Assembly (NCBI RefSeq): GCF_900143095.1 | Contig: NZ_FRDA01000016.1 | Location: 62,001-126,000, forward strand | DNA from: Pseudomonas asturiensis | Lineage (GTDB): Bacteria > Pseudomonadota > Gammaproteobacteria > Pseudomonadales > Pseudomonadaceae | Length of the DNA stretch: 64,000 nt | Reading direction: 5' to 3' | Shown: piece after piece, positions 39,084 to 46,592 of the stretch | How the letters are laid out: each line of letters begins with the position of its first letter | Position numbering within the stretch: the first letter of the stretch is position 1 | Notes under the pieces: generated by a model | Database searches by the model: none | Told to the model about the DNA's origin: nothing | What the model saw: the letters and a program-made list of their open reading frames with translations, nothing else | Position numbers and translations under genes: made by a program

Positions 39084-39860
39084 TCAATACGCCCTGACGG
39101 CAGGCTGAGGTTGACCCCGCAACGCTGCCAGCAATGCCGCGGCGCTGGCGCCCCGGCAATCAACAACATTCAGAGCCCCTGCGGCACGCGCAATGTCGGC
39201 GACGCGGGGGCTCGGTACAAACAACGGCAAAACGGCCAGGTCCGGCCATGCATCACCTGCCAACTGCAGCAAGTGTTCAAAACCCTGTCCACTGCTGACC
39301 ACCAGCCCGTTCAAGCGTTCCAACTCGATACGCCGGGTCAGCGCCGAGGCCGGATACTGTGGCAGATAACGGCGGTACAGCGGCAGGTATTCAACCATGA
39401 CGCCCTGCTCGCGCAAACGCTCGGCCAACAGCTCGCGGCCCTCGTCGCCGCGCATGATCAGGACCCGGCTTCCCGGCACAGCTATCGCGGCCTGCAACTG
39501 CGGCAAATCGAGCAACGCTTCGCTGTCATCGCCATGCTCGGGCCAACGGGCATCCAGACCATAATCGATCAGTATCTGCCCGGTCGCTGCGCCCACACTG
39601 AACCAGGGCTGAATCGGCGGCTGCGGCCAGACTTCGTCGATCAGTTCAACGGCAAGGCGCGCGGCCGGTTTGCTGACCACGATCACCGCACAATAATTGA
39701 GCAGCTCGAAGATGATCGAGCGTTGAGCGGGCGTCAACGTCAGAGGCTCGGTTTCAAGCAGCGGCAGGCTGCTGCTGAAGACACCGGCGCTGGCCAGCAC
39801 ACTCGCCACCGCCGCCGACTCTTCGGCGGGGCGGGTCAGCAGCAGTCGCCAGGCGCTCAT
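39084..39860 (-). CDS. hemD: Uroporphyrinogen-III synthase
   Basis: A 258-residue cytosolic enzyme that closes and rearranges hydroxymethylbilane to uroporphyrinogen III. HemD proteins are poorly conserved; recognisable here are WRLLLTRPAEES at the start, VVSKPAARLAVE, the FSVGAATGQ loop and VSSGQGFEHLLQL. The start overlaps the hemC stop as ATGA, fitting a two-step coupled unit. Confidence 0.9.
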   Translation of the reverse strand: MSAWRLLLTRPAEESAAVASVLASAGVFSSSLPLLETEPLTLTPAQRSIIFELLNYCAVIVVSKPAARLAVELIDEVWPQPPIQPWFSVGAATGQILIDYGLDARWPEHGDDSEALLDLPQLQAAIAVPGSRVLIMRGDEGRELLAERLREQGVMVEYLPLYRRYLPQYPASALTRRIELERLNGLVVSSGQGFEHLLQLAGDAWPDLAVLPLFVPSPRVADIARAAGALNVVDCRGASAAALLAALRGQPQPAVRAY

Positions 39861-40798
39861 GCGTCGCCGGACTCGCCGTAGACGGCTTTGAGGATCTGCG
39901 CCGCGCCCTGCGCCAGAAGGTCTTCGGCCACCTGAACACCCAATGCCTGAGCTGCAGTCTGCGACGCGCGAGCCTCGGCATGAAGCAACAGGCTACCGGA
40001 AGGATCACCGACCAGGCCGCGCAGCCAGATCTGATCGCCTTCAAGCACGGCGTAACAGGCAATAGGCACCTGGCAGCCGCCATTGAGGTGTTTGTTCAGG
40101 GAGCGCTCGGCAATCACGCGCACGGCCGTGTCTTCGTGGTGCAACGGCGCAAGCAGGGCGTGAATTTCCGCATCGACACTGCGGCACTCGATGCCGACGG
40201 CACCCTGGCCGCCTGCGGGGAGGCTGTCGTCGACACTGATCGCGCGCGTGATCCGGTCTTCGAAGCCCAGACGAATCAGGCCGGCAGCGGCGAGAATGAT
40301 CGCGTCATATTCGCCGTTGTCCAGCTTGGCCAGGCGTGTATTGACGTTGCCGCGCAGGAAGTGAATCTTCAGGTCTGGACGCCGCGCCAGCAACTGGGCC
40401 TGACGACGCAGGCTCGAGGTGCCGACAATGCTGCCTGCCGGCAGCGCCTCCAGACTGGCGTAAGTGTTGGACACAAAGGCATCGCGCGGGTCTTCGCGCT
40501 CGCAGATGCAGAACAGGCCGAGTCCCTGAGGAAAGTCCATCGGCACGTCTTTCATGGAATGCACAGCGATATCGGCTTCGTTTTCGAGAAGTGCCGTTTC
40601 GAGTTCTTTGACAAACAGGCCCTTGCCGCCGATCTTCGACAGCGGTGAGTCCAGCAGCTTGTCGCCGCGACTGACCATCGGCACCAGTGTCACGATCAGG
40701 CCAGGATGCGCCTGCTCCAACCGGTCTTTGACATATTCGGCCTGCCAGAGGGCCAACGCGCTTTTGCGAGTGGCGATGCGGATTTCGCGAGAAGACAT
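39857..40798 (-). CDS. hemC: Porphobilinogen deaminase
   Basis: A 313-residue enzyme assembling four porphobilinogens into hydroxymethylbilane. It carries the dipyrromethane-anchoring cysteine in LNGGCQVPIACYA (Cys 242) and the conserved arginine/lysine loops (IATRKSALALWQ, TSSLRRQAQL, FLRGNVNTRL). First gene of hemCDXY. A 227-base gap separates it from algR; in P. aeruginosa the algR-hemC region is a recognised regulatory junction. Confidence 0.96.
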   Translation of the reverse strand: MSSREIRIATRKSALALWQAEYVKDRLEQAHPGLIVTLVPMVSRGDKLLDSPLSKIGGKGLFVKELETALLENEADIAVHSMKDVPMDFPQGLGLFCICEREDPRDAFVSNTYASLEALPAGSIVGTSSLRRQAQLLARRPDLKIHFLRGNVNTRLAKLDNGEYDAIILAAAGLIRLGFEDRITRAISVDDSLPAGGQGAVGIECRSVDAEIHALLAPLHHEDTAVRVIAERSLNKHLNGGCQVPIACYAVLEGDQIWLRGLVGDPSGSLLLHAEARASQTAAQALGVQVAEDLLAQGAAQILKAVYGESGDA

Positions 40799-41025
40799 TG
40801 AACGATCCGTACTGGGTAAATGCGACGGATAATAACAGCTCAGCCGGAACGACTTCAGCGTAGACCGAAAAGTAGCGCCTGACGGCGCGTCCTGACGACG
40901 ATTTCAGCCCACGGATTCGACGGAAAAGGAGGCGGTTGTTCGCAGAGAACCGGATTACCCAGGGTTCAGGTTTTGACGCCAGTACCATGGCTCGGCTTTC
41001 GCGAGCAAACCGTCACAGCAGGTTT

Positions 41026-41772
41026 CTACAACTGCTGCATCATCTTGCGAACGCCCGCCACATGACGACGGCTGACGATCAATGCATCACCATTGAGGCC
41101 TCTGAGAAACAACTGGAAATGCCCCAGCGGTGTGCGCTGCAAACGCTCGATGCGCTCACGCGCTACCAGCGCATTGCGGTGAATACGCACGAAGCGGTCA
41201 CCGAATTCATCCTCAAGTGCCTTGAGCGGCTCATCCAGCAGGACTTCGCCCCCCTCGTGACGCAGGGTGACGTACTTGTGGTCAGCAATAAAATAGATCA
41301 CCTGGTCCAGCGGAATCAGCTCGATGCCTTTTCGGGTCCGGGCACTGATATGGGTGCGTGGACCGTTACCACTTTCGGCTGCCGGACGCGTCATGGCCGC
41401 CAACTGCACGCGGTTGGGGCGCTCGGCCTTTCTCAACGCCTCGATAAGGTGTTCTGGGCGAACGGGCTTGACCAGATAACCGACAGCGCTGACCTGAAAA
41501 GCATCCAGGGCAAATTCGTCGTGTGCGGTACAAAAGACAACGGCAGGCGGCGCTTCACGCTCGCACAGTTTGGCTGCGACTTGCAGCCCGTCGATGCCTG
41601 GCATGCGGATATCCAGCAGCACGACATCTGGTTTGAGATTATCGATCAGCGCCAAAGCTTCTTCACCATTTGTGGCGCTGGGTTCAAGTACCCGGTAACC
41701 CTCGATTTCGCTGACCAATCGGCTCAGTCGCTCGCGGGCCAGGGGTTCGTCATCAACGATCAGGACATTCAT
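41026..41772 (-). CDS. algR: Response regulator AlgR (LytTR type)
   Basis: A 248-residue regulator. The receiver domain (about 1-120) has the acidic pocket DDE (7-9), phospho-aspartate D54 (VVLLDIRMPG) and the conserved lysine in GYLVKPVRP. The C-terminal LytTR DNA-binding domain (about 140-245) has VIYFIADHKYVTLR and FVRIHRNALV. AlgR controls alginate, twitching, rhamnolipid and virulence genes. ATG 41772 overlaps the algZ stop by three bases (ATGA) and gives the known family length. Confidence 0.96.
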   Translation of the reverse strand: MNVLIVDDEPLARERLSRLVSEIEGYRVLEPSATNGEEALALIDNLKPDVVLLDIRMPGIDGLQVAAKLCEREAPPAVVFCTAHDEFALDAFQVSAVGYLVKPVRPEHLIEALRKAERPNRVQLAAMTRPAAESGNGPRTHISARTRKGIELIPLDQVIYFIADHKYVTLRHEGGEVLLDEPLKALEDEFGDRFVRIHRNALVARERIERLQRTPLGHFQLFLRGLNGDALIVSRRHVAGVRKMMQQL

Positions 41773-42851
41773 ATAGCTCTGGCTTCCTGCGTGAGTCTCG
41801 CACAAGGATAGCGTAGACAGGTGTAGTGACGACCGTCACGGCGCTCCACGCTCAGACTGGCGTATGGGCCAAAAAGTGCCGTAATGCGAGCACCGATATT
41901 TGTCAGGGCTTGTTGAGTACCGTTGGAAGTCTGCCGAGTGGCAACTTCTTCATAGGGATTGCTGACGCGCAATATGAACTCTCCCCCTTCGTAGTCTGCT
42001 TCGACCGTGACCACGCCCCCGTCGACTCGCGGGGCAATGCCATAAATCAAAGCGTTTTCCAGTAATGGCTGCAAGGTTAGCTGGGGAATCGGCAAGTCAT
42101 CGGGAATTGCGCTCACCCTCCAGTCCAACTGTAGACGCTCGCCGAGACGATATTGCTCAATCGATAAATATCGTTTTGCCAAAGCCAGCTCCTCGCCCCA
42201 CGTTACCAGGCTGCCGGGCTTGGCCAGACTGGCACGAAACAGGTCGGAAAGGTCCAGCACCGCCTGCTCGGCCTTGACCGGGTTGCTGGCCACAAGGCTT
42301 GCGATGCTGTTGAGCGTGTTGAACAGAAAATGCGGCCGGATACGCGCCTGCAACGACTCGATCCTGGCCCGCAATTCGCCCTGTTGCTGCTTGCGCCACT
42401 GACTCTGCAGATAAAAGTAGCGCAGCGTCAGCGCGGACATGATCAGGGCAATCAACGAATAGCGGATGTAGCGATCCACCATGCCGCCCACCGTGATCCT
42501 GCCAGTGAGCTGGCACACATCCGTGACCGCCGTGCACAGCAGCGTCAGGCCAACCACCAGCAGGCAACCGAGCAGTCCGGCAAGTCCGGGTGAAAGGCGC
42601 GCCAGCCAGGGTCGCAGCCCGCAGAGCAGCGCGGCGGACAGCAGCACGATCCACTGCACGAACAGCGACATCAGCGCCAGGCGCACCCAGTCGAAACCCG
42701 CGCGCATGGGTTCGACCAGCACCAACACCAGAACCAGCAGTTCGGCCAGCACCACAAGCACGAGCAGGGCCTGCGGCAGGCACAGTTCGGGGAGGAAGAA
42801 TTCTTTGCCGGGCCTACGCCCGGCGTCACGCTTTACAGGATCATCTCGCAT
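41769..42851 (-). CDS. algZ: Sensor histidine kinase AlgZ/FimS
   Basis: A 360-residue inner-membrane sensor of the LytS/His_kinase family with several N-terminal membrane segments (about 25-145), the phospho-acceptor H174 in RIRPHFLFNTLNSIASLV, and an ATPase domain with LLENALIYGIAP and a glycine-poor G region (SNGTQQALTNIGAR). It partners AlgR, encoded immediately downstream with overlapping codons. Divergent from argH across about 135 bases. Confidence 0.93.
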   Translation of the reverse strand: MRDDPVKRDAGRRPGKEFFLPELCLPQALLVLVVLAELLVLVLVLVEPMRAGFDWVRLALMSLFVQWIVLLSAALLCGLRPWLARLSPGLAGLLGCLLVVGLTLLCTAVTDVCQLTGRITVGGMVDRYIRYSLIALIMSALTLRYFYLQSQWRKQQQGELRARIESLQARIRPHFLFNTLNSIASLVASNPVKAEQAVLDLSDLFRASLAKPGSLVTWGEELALAKRYLSIEQYRLGERLQLDWRVSAIPDDLPIPQLTLQPLLENALIYGIAPRVDGGVVTVEADYEGGEFILRVSNPYEEVATRQTSNGTQQALTNIGARITALFGPYASLSVERRDGRHYTCLRYPCARLTQEARAI

Positions 42852-42985
42852 CGGCTCAGTCTCGGCTCTGGCCGGGCCAGCGGCAAGCCATCCGGAAATA
42901 AAAAAGTGGCAACCCTGTTATCATCGCAACCGCCTGTGTGCCACGTATCGGGCACGCCACTTTCCGTAGAGCAACGAGCGAATCC

Positions 42986-44380
42986 ATGAGCACCGACAAG
43001 ACCAACCAGTCCTGGGGCGGCCGCTTCAGTGAACCCGTCGACGCGTTCGTCGCGCGCTTCACTGCCTCCGTCACCTTCGATCAACGCCTGTACCGCCACG
43101 ACATCATGGGCTCCATCGCCCACGCCACGATGCTGGCCAAGGTCGGCGTTCTGACTGACGCCGAGCGCGACACGATCATTGACGGCCTGAAGACCATTCA
43201 GACCGAGATCGAAGCAGGTACGTTCGAGTGGCGCGTCGATCTGGAAGACGTGCACATGAACATCGAAGCGCGCCTGACCGACCGTATCGGCATCACCGGC
43301 AAGAAACTGCACACCGGTCGCAGCCGTAACGATCAGGTGGCCACGGACATTCGCTTGTGGCTGCGTGACGAAATCGACCTGATCCTGAGCGAAATCACTC
43401 GTCTGCAACAGGGTCTGCTGGGCCAGGCCGAGCGCGAAGCCGACACCATCATGCCGGGCTTCACCCATCTGCAGACCGCCCAGCCGGTTACATTTGGTCA
43501 CCATATGCTGGCCTGGTTCGAAATGCTCAGCCGTGACTACGAGCGCCTGGTGGATTGCCGCAAGCGCCTGAACCGCATGCCGCTGGGCAGCGCTGCATTG
43601 GCGGGCACCACTTACCCGATCGATCGCGAGTTGACCTGCAAATTGCTGGGGTTCGACGCGGTTGGCGGAAACTCGCTGGACGGTGTGTCGGATCGCGACT
43701 TTGCCATCGAATTCTGCGCAGCCGCCTCCGTGGCAATGATGCACCTGTCGCGCTTCTCCGAAGAGCTGGTGCTGTGGACCAGCGCCCAGTTCCAGTTCAT
43801 TGATCTGCCAGACCGTTTCTGCACCGGCAGTTCGATCATGCCGCAAAAGAAAAACCCGGACGTTCCGGAACTGGTGCGTGGCAAAAGCGGCCGCGTGTTC
43901 GGCGCCCTGATGGGGCTCCTGACCTTGATGAAGGGCCAGCCACTGGCCTACAACAAGGACAATCAGGAAGACAAGGAGCCGCTGTTCGACGCAGCCGACA
44001 CCTTGCGTGACTCGCTGCGCGCGTTCGCCGACATGATCCCTGCGATCAAGCCGAAACACGCCATCATGCGTGAAGCGGCACTGCGCGGTTTCTCCACCGC
44101 AACCGACCTGGCGGACTACCTGGTACGCCGCGGCCTGCCGTTCCGTGACTGCCACGAAATCGTTGGTCATGCCGTGAAGTACGGTGTCGAGTCAGGTAAG
44201 GACCTGGCGGAAATGAGCCTGGACGAACTGCGCCGTTTCAGCGATCAGATCGAGCAGGATGTGTTTGCCGTGCTGACCCTGGAAGGCTCGGTGAACGCGC
44301 GCAACCATATCGGCGGCACAGCACCCGGACAGGTGCGGGCTGCCGTGGTTCGCGGGCAGGCACTGCTGGCGAGTCGTTGA
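42986..44380 (+). CDS. argH: Argininosuccinate lyase
   Basis: A 464-residue homotetrameric enzyme splitting argininosuccinate into arginine and fumarate. The fumarase/lyase superfamily signature GSSIMPQKKNPD is intact, as are WGGRFSEPVDAFVARF at the start, the HTGRSRNDQVATDIRL loop and the TFGHH helix with the catalytic His region. ATG 42986 matches the family start (MSTDKTNQSWGGRF). The short divergent spacing to algZ places both promoters in 134 bases. Confidence 0.96.
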   Translation: MSTDKTNQSWGGRFSEPVDAFVARFTASVTFDQRLYRHDIMGSIAHATMLAKVGVLTDAERDTIIDGLKTIQTEIEAGTFEWRVDLEDVHMNIEARLTDRIGITGKKLHTGRSRNDQVATDIRLWLRDEIDLILSEITRLQQGLLGQAEREADTIMPGFTHLQTAQPVTFGHHMLAWFEMLSRDYERLVDCRKRLNRMPLGSAALAGTTYPIDRELTCKLLGFDAVGGNSLDGVSDRDFAIEFCAAASVAMMHLSRFSEELVLWTSAQFQFIDLPDRFCTGSSIMPQKKNPDVPELVRGKSGRVFGALMGLLTLMKGQPLAYNKDNQEDKEPLFDAADTLRDSLRAFADMIPAIKPKHAIMREAALRGFSTATDLADYLVRRGLPFRDCHEIVGHAVKYGVESGKDLAEMSLDELRRFSDQIEQDVFAVLTLEGSVNARNHIGGTAPGQVRAAVVRGQALLASR

Positions 44381-44491
44381 TCAAGCAAAGGCTCTGAGCT
44401 AAACATACGTCTCACTGGATAAATGCATGTTCTGTGGGAGGCGCCACCACGTCTTCGACGTAGCGCTGTCGCGCAGCAAACACCGGGCGTC

Positions 44492-44582
44492 GTGGGAGCG
44501 GACTTGTCCGCGAATGCAGTGTTTCAGCCACCGCATATGCGTCGGATGTACCGGCCTTTTCGCGGACAAGTCCGCTCCCACA
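44492..44582. repeat. REP doublet (GGACTTGTCC type)
   Basis: Arms GTGGGAGCGGACTTGTCCGC (from 44492) and GCGGACAAGTCCGCTCCCAC (to 44582), nearly identical to those at 23881-23970. It lies in the 416-base gene-free gap between argH and the GST gene. Confidence 0.85.
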
Positions 44583-44620
44583 AAATCCATTTTCTTCAGT
44601 GACTTATGGGTTGTTTGATA

Positions 44621-44778
44621 AGAGGCGGCTTGCCGGCGATGCGATTTCTGCAGCGCCCTGTCAGTGAATAGACTGACGCCATCGCGGTTGTCCGCGAATG
44701 CTGCATTTCAGACGCTGCACTGGCGTCGGATGTGCCTGCTTTCGCGGACAAGCGGAGCGCCGCCCGGTCCGCTCCCAC
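44621..44778. repeat. Degenerate REP arms, mixed types
   Basis: A lone GAGGCGGCTTGCCGGCGATG arm (44621-44640), then a shortened doublet GTTGTCCGCGAA (44687-44698) and TTCGCGGACAAG (44741-44752), with GGTCCGCTCCCAC (44766-44778) trailing. Several REP classes have accumulated at one site. Confidence 0.7.
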
Positions 44779-44796
44779 GGTAGGAATCGGCGCTGC

Positions 44797-45471
44797 CTAG
44801 CCTGCCTGACGCCCTGCCGGATTCACCCGCGCCATGAATACCGGCCAGTCTGCCTCTTTGTCCGCGGCGACCTGCTGGACATTCGGATTCAATGCCAAGC
44901 GCTCCAGCAAGGCTTGCGCTTTCGGCATGTCGCCCAGAAAGTCCAGGTCGAACAATCGCTCGCCCACCTGCCGGGCCAGGTCGATGCTGTACAGAAAATA
45001 CACATCCGCCACGCTGAACCGCTCGCCTGCCACGTAAGGCGCGAATCGGGCGCGCTGGGCCAGTGCGGCAACGCCTTTGACCAGATCCCGGTGCGCCTTG
45101 GCCTTGAGGTCGGGCGGTGTCGGTCTGCCGCCAAAGATCACTTCGGCGTAGCAGACCCGCGCCGGCAACTCGATGTACAACTCGATTTCCTTGGCGATGG
45201 TCCAGACCTGCGCCCGGGAAAACGGGTCAGCAGGCAGCAGCGGCCGATCGGGAAAGGTCTCTTCCAGGTAACGCAGAATGACGTCCGTCTCACTGATGAA
45301 ACCCTCGTCCGTTCCCAACACCGGCACCTTGCCACGTGCGCTGACGGCGAGCACCTCGGGGCTTTGACAGCCGAACAGCGGCACGACCTCGAATGGCAAC
45401 TGTTTTTCCAACAGCGCCAGTTTGACCATGTTGAAGTAGTTGCTTGATGCAAATCCGTAAAGTTTCAGCAT
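44797..45471 (-). CDS. Glutathione S-transferase family protein
   Basis: A 224-residue cytosolic GST: thioredoxin-like N-domain (about 1-78) with LYGFASSNYFNMVKLALLE and GKVPVLGTDEGFISETDVI, where SETDVI is the glutathione gamma-glutamyl site, and a helical C-domain with the capping motif GERFSVADVYFLY. The substrate is unknown. ATG 45471 is chosen since the codons upstream do not match the family. Not part of an operon. Confidence 0.88.
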   Translation of the reverse strand: MLKLYGFASSNYFNMVKLALLEKQLPFEVVPLFGCQSPEVLAVSARGKVPVLGTDEGFISETDVILRYLEETFPDRPLLPADPFSRAQVWTIAKEIELYIELPARVCYAEVIFGGRPTPPDLKAKAHRDLVKGVAALAQRARFAPYVAGERFSVADVYFLYSIDLARQVGERLFDLDFLGDMPKAQALLERLALNPNVQQVAADKEADWPVFMARVNPAGRQAG

Positions 45472-45666
45472 CGCTGGCCTCCTTGACCCTGTGTGCATGA
45501 GCCATTCACTGGCGGTCAGAAGCCTATCAATTTAACTTTTAAGATCAATGACTTGCATCACTTTCTGGGTTTTTAAGGACCGTTCCTACAAAGAGATGTC
45601 GGGCACGTCCTGGCTGTCCGGATCATGGAATCCGGTTAGACTGCGGGCCTTTCCTGAGGAATCGCC

Positions 45667-45942
45667 ATGACCGACGTTATCGACAATGATGAAGAAGAAT
45701 TCGCCGCCTCGACCCTGATCGAAGCCATCGAAAACCAGATCGAGGCCGACAATCCTCCTGCCGCCAAGGCCACGTTCAACAAGCTGACGCTGGTCGGTTA
45801 TGAGCGTGATGACATCCTCGAGATGATGGCTCATGTACTGGCGATCGAGATCGACGCCTTGCTGGATCAGGACCGCCCGTTCGATACCCAGTGGTACGAA
45901 ACGGCCCTGCGCGCCCTGCCCGAGCTGCCTCCCGAGAAGTAA
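45667..45942 (+). CDS. Conserved small acidic protein, unknown
   Basis: A 91-residue, strongly acidic cytosolic protein (TDVIDNDEEEF, then helical segments such as LTLVGYERDDILEMMAHVLAIEIDALL). An ATG behind CCTGAGGAATCGCC gives a sound start. I do not recognise a characterised family; the helices and acidic charge suggest a small binding protein. A 217-base gap without a clear gene follows. Confidence 0.75.
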   Translation: MTDVIDNDEEEFAASTLIEAIENQIEADNPPAAKATFNKLTLVGYERDDILEMMAHVLAIEIDALLDQDRPFDTQWYETALRALPELPPEK

Positions 45943-46159
45943 CCGGCCCGCCGGTTCAAACCCGTCAGATATATGCTGCAAAGTTCAAGAGCGCTGGACT
46001 ACACTGCAAATGCCCCGCTGCCGCTACATCCTCCGGGGCTCTCACGCCAAGCCGGCTTCAGCGGTCATCCAGAACCGACGAGCGCAGCACGGACACGTCG
46101 ATTCCAGAACACACCCGCAGCCTGCGAGGTCGTACTACTACAAAAAGTCTGGAGCACCT

Positions 46160-46408
46160 ATGTCGTATACCCCTGAGCTGGTTGCCGAACTGGAAATCCT
46201 TGCACTGTTCAACCTGGGTAATATCCAGGAAGGCCTCAAAGTCCATCACGTGGCTGCGCCCACGGCGATTGCCGCTGCAAAAAGACTCTTTGAAAAAGGA
46301 CTGACGACTCAGGTCGATGGCGGTTACCTCACCAGCCTGGGGCTTGAGGCTGCAGAGCACGCCCAGTCGTTGCTGACCATTCTGGATGTATCAAAAGAAG
46401 CGGCCTGA
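46160..46408 (+). CDS. TIGR02647 family small protein
   Basis: An 82-residue protein with a winged-helix look: YTPELVAELEILALFNLGNIQEGLKVH, a helix PTAIAAAKRLFEKGL and a hairpin VDGGYLTSLG, typical of the TIGR02647 family found in Pseudomonas. The DNA-binding-like layout is only inferred from residue pattern. It starts at ATG 46160 after GGAGCACCT and ends before a strong hairpin. Confidence 0.82.
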   Translation: MSYTPELVAELEILALFNLGNIQEGLKVHHVAAPTAIAAAKRLFEKGLTTQVDGGYLTSLGLEAAEHAQSLLTILDVSKEAA

Positions 46409-46416
46409 TTAGCTGA

Positions 46417-46450
46417 GGGCCTGCCGCAAAAACACGGCTGCAGGCCCTTC
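46417..46450 (+). terminator. Hairpin terminator after the TIGR02647 gene
   Basis: GGGCCTGC (46417-46424) pairs with GCAGGCCC (46440-46447), then TTCATTTAT. The T run is interrupted, so termination may be partial. Confidence 0.6.
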
Positions 46451-46592
46451 ATTTATCGCAGCACCGGTCGATATAGAAAATTGGCGCCAGAATAACAACC
46501 CGACCGAACCTGCATTCTTTCGGCTGCAAACCTTCTTCGCCATCTTGCTCAGTAATTCCACGCCTGCCACAGGCCAGATGCCTTGAGTTGCG

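Noticed and set aside
42833..44170. A 445-codon minus-strand frame opposite argH
   Set aside because: argH is unmistakable on the plus strand; the opposite frame lacks any family pattern.
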